From Planctomycetaceae bacterium (lineage in GTDB: Bacteria; Planctomycetota; Planctomycetia; Planctomycetales; Planctomycetaceae), in assembly GCA_015485495.1 (NCBI GenBank), contig WFTL01000130.1, positions 43,901 through 107,900 on the forward strand: a stretch of 64,000 nt of DNA. The letters are read 5' to 3'. This document shows, in pieces, positions 62,635 through 64,000 of the stretch. Made by a program: the position numbers and the translations under genes. The stretch's first letter is position 1, and each line of letters begins with the position of its first letter. The notes beneath the pieces were generated by a model that was not told the DNA's origin, did not search any database, and worked only from the letters and a program-made list of their open reading frames with translations.

Positions 62635-63438
62635 TCAGATGCTGCCGATCACATCCACGATCCGCCGGGCAAATGCGTCGATGCGTTCGTCCGCGGAATC
62701 TCCCGTGATGAACTCGCATGTGGTGTCCTTCTCAGGAATGAACAGCTCGGTCACTTCGACACTGCCGGCTGCTTCCCGCACGAGATCTTCCGTGAGATCG
62801 ATGTCCTCCAGAGACCACGTCGTGATGTCCCGGCGGTGCGCCATCATGATGTCCCGGGTTTTCGGTATCCGAGGCACGTTGGCGTCGCTGTTCGTGATCG
62901 AGACCACTACCGGGCCGGCGGCAGTGAGTTCTTCACGACCGCTGTCCGTCTGACCGACAATGTGAAGCCCCGACTCCGTGGTCTGCAAAGAATCCACAAA
63001 GGCCACAAACGGGAGACCCAGATGTTCGGCCACCAGGCCGGCGGTCTGCCCTTCGCCCCAGTCGCCTGCTTCCCGACCAAACATCAGCAGGTCGAAGGAA
63101 CCCAGTTTCCGAATGGCCGCGGACAGAACACACGCGGCACCCGATGATCCCGGATGCAGCAGTCCGGGATTGATGACATGCACGGCGTGATCGGCACGAA
63201 CCGCCAGCGCCTTTCTCAGAACATCCTCCGCTTCCGCCGGACCGAATGTCAGTACCGTGATTTCACCGCCGGCAGCCTCTTTGAGCTGCAGTGCTGTCTC
63301 CAGCGCGTTCTCACAGAAGATATTCGTGACCAGCCCGGCCGACGCGGGGTCGGCAATGAGGTTGTTTTCGTCGAGACGAAAATCCCGGGGAGCAACCTCC
63401 GGATCCGGAATCTGCTTCAGGCAGACGAGAATCTTCAT
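62635..63438 (-). CDS. etfB: Electron transfer flavoprotein, beta subunit
   Basis: A 267-residue EtfB. Start MKILVCLKQIPDPEVAPRD is the classic N-terminus. Later LLMFGREAGDWGEGQTAGLVAEHLGLPF and NSDANVPRIPKTRDIMMAHRRDI are beta-subunit stretches binding AMP. The frame is open upstream to 63645 but only from ATG 63438 is it conserved; GAAGGGAAC lies before it. First gene of the minus-strand electron-transfer/acyl-CoA dehydrogenase operon; the promoter should lie between 63439 and 63634. Confidence 0.96.
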   Translation of the reverse strand: MKILVCLKQIPDPEVAPRDFRLDENNLIADPASAGLVTNIFCENALETALQLKEAAGGEITVLTFGPAEAEDVLRKALAVRADHAVHVINPGLLHPGSSGAACVLSAAIRKLGSFDLLMFGREAGDWGEGQTAGLVAEHLGLPFVAFVDSLQTTESGLHIVGQTDSGREELTAAGPVVVSITNSDANVPRIPKTRDIMMAHRRDITTWSLEDIDLTEDLVREAAGSVEVTELFIPEKDTTCEFITGDSADERIDAFARRIVDVIGSI

Positions 63439-63634
63439 GCAGTTCCCTTCTCTTCTGTTTTCTTTCGCACAGGCCGGGCGAGCGTCTGGTCTTTTACTTA
63501 CCGGACGGTAGACTGTCAACGCGATGGGATCCGGGCAGTTCGCTGAGCGGGCTGCGCGGCCGGGCGGGCCGGTGAGCAGGCCGGGCGGCGGCCGATCTGT
63601 CTGCTCGACCCATCCGGCGGAATCCGGGAACACA

Positions 63635-64000
63635 ATGAGCACCATTGTATTTGTGCGGCACGGTCAGGCATCTCTGTTCGCCGAAGACTACGACAATCTG
63701 TCCGAAGCGGGGCACCTGCAGGCGAAGGAGCTGGGACGCTACATCCATCGCCGTGGTCTGTCCTTCGACGAACTGTACATCGGCCCGCGGCGTCGCCATT
63801 CCCAGACGGTCCAGGCCCTGCGTGAGCAGGCGCCGCATCTGCCGGATGCCGCCGTCATTTCAGAATTCGACGAACATCACGTCGATCAGCTCGTCTCCTC
63901 TCATCTCGACGCGCTTTGCGAACGGTTTCCGGAACTGACCGCCAGACGGAACGCCTTTCACGCCGCCGCCGGCATGCGGGACCGGCAGCGGGCTTTCGCG
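63635..64000 (+). CDS. Histidine phosphatase family protein (partial, runs off the right edge)
   Basis: The first 122 residues of a phosphoglycerate mutase-like phosphatase. MSTIVFVRHGQASLFAEDYDNLSEAG has the R-H-G phosphate pocket with the nucleophile His, followed by GRYIHRRGLSFDELYIGPRRRHSQTVQAL, the second family stretch. The rest is outside the window. Divergent from the Etf operon. Confidence 0.9.
   Translation, partial: MSTIVFVRHGQASLFAEDYDNLSEAGHLQAKELGRYIHRRGLSFDELYIGPRRRHSQTVQALREQAPHLPDAAVISEFDEHHVDQLVSSHLDALCERFPELTARRNAFHAAAGMRDRQRAFA

Overview
This window is a stretch of high-GC chromosome from a planctomycete, most likely order Planctomycetales. The evidence is gene content: a DUF1587/1592/1588/1585 cytochrome next to a DUF1552 protein, three DUF1559 (H-X9-DG) pilin-like proteins, Tat-type Gfo/Idh/MocA and ThuA proteins, a MoxR ATPase and many secreted or lipid-anchored enzymes. 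The genus cannot be told from the sequence. There is no phage, insertion sequence, CRISPR array or rRNA operon. It reads as ordinary core and accessory chromosome with one tRNA.

Layout. 1-3680: RND efflux adaptor (3' end only) and pump. 3849-7630: multi-domain cytochrome and DUF1552 pair. 7683-10750: oxidase subunit III-like protein, small housekeeping genes, alpha/beta hydrolase and a TlpA-like lipoprotein. 10766-11027: a densely structured leader or small RNA on the minus strand, with a 16-nt perfect complement to the 16S rRNA 3' end, a 14-codon ORF and several hairpins. 11477-11550: tRNA-Val. 11638-17198: exported nucleoside hydrolase, ribokinase and a complete ribose-type ABC importer, which together suggest nucleoside-ribose scavenging. 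17422-23620: EEP phosphatase, MFS and ABC-2 transporters, MurD, MoxR.

23945-33079 is a ten-gene tightly packed operon: one GspE-type ATPase, three consecutive GspF-like platform proteins, three small pseudopilins and three DUF1559 pilin-like proteins. It has no secretin, GspL/M or prepilin peptidase. A fourth, orphan GspF lies at 55086-56144. 33149-43862 carries EVE-domain, ClpP-like, ThuA, oxidoreductase, C39-like, SDR, amidase, degenerate hydrolase and IspE genes. 44040-56978 carries a ketoglutarate-semialdehyde-type dehydrogenase, S41 peptidase, a PLP enzyme/deacylase pair, a haloalkane dehalogenase-like/beta-propeller/beta-CASP operon, HtrA and Tpx.

57038-63438 (minus strand) is an acyl-CoA oxidation module: EtfB, EtfA, a membrane Fe-S ETF:quinone oxidoreductase and two dissimilar acyl-CoA dehydrogenases. 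Together they would carry electrons from acyl-CoA to the quinone pool. A histidine phosphatase runs off the right edge. All functions are inferred from motifs and context; no database search was possible.
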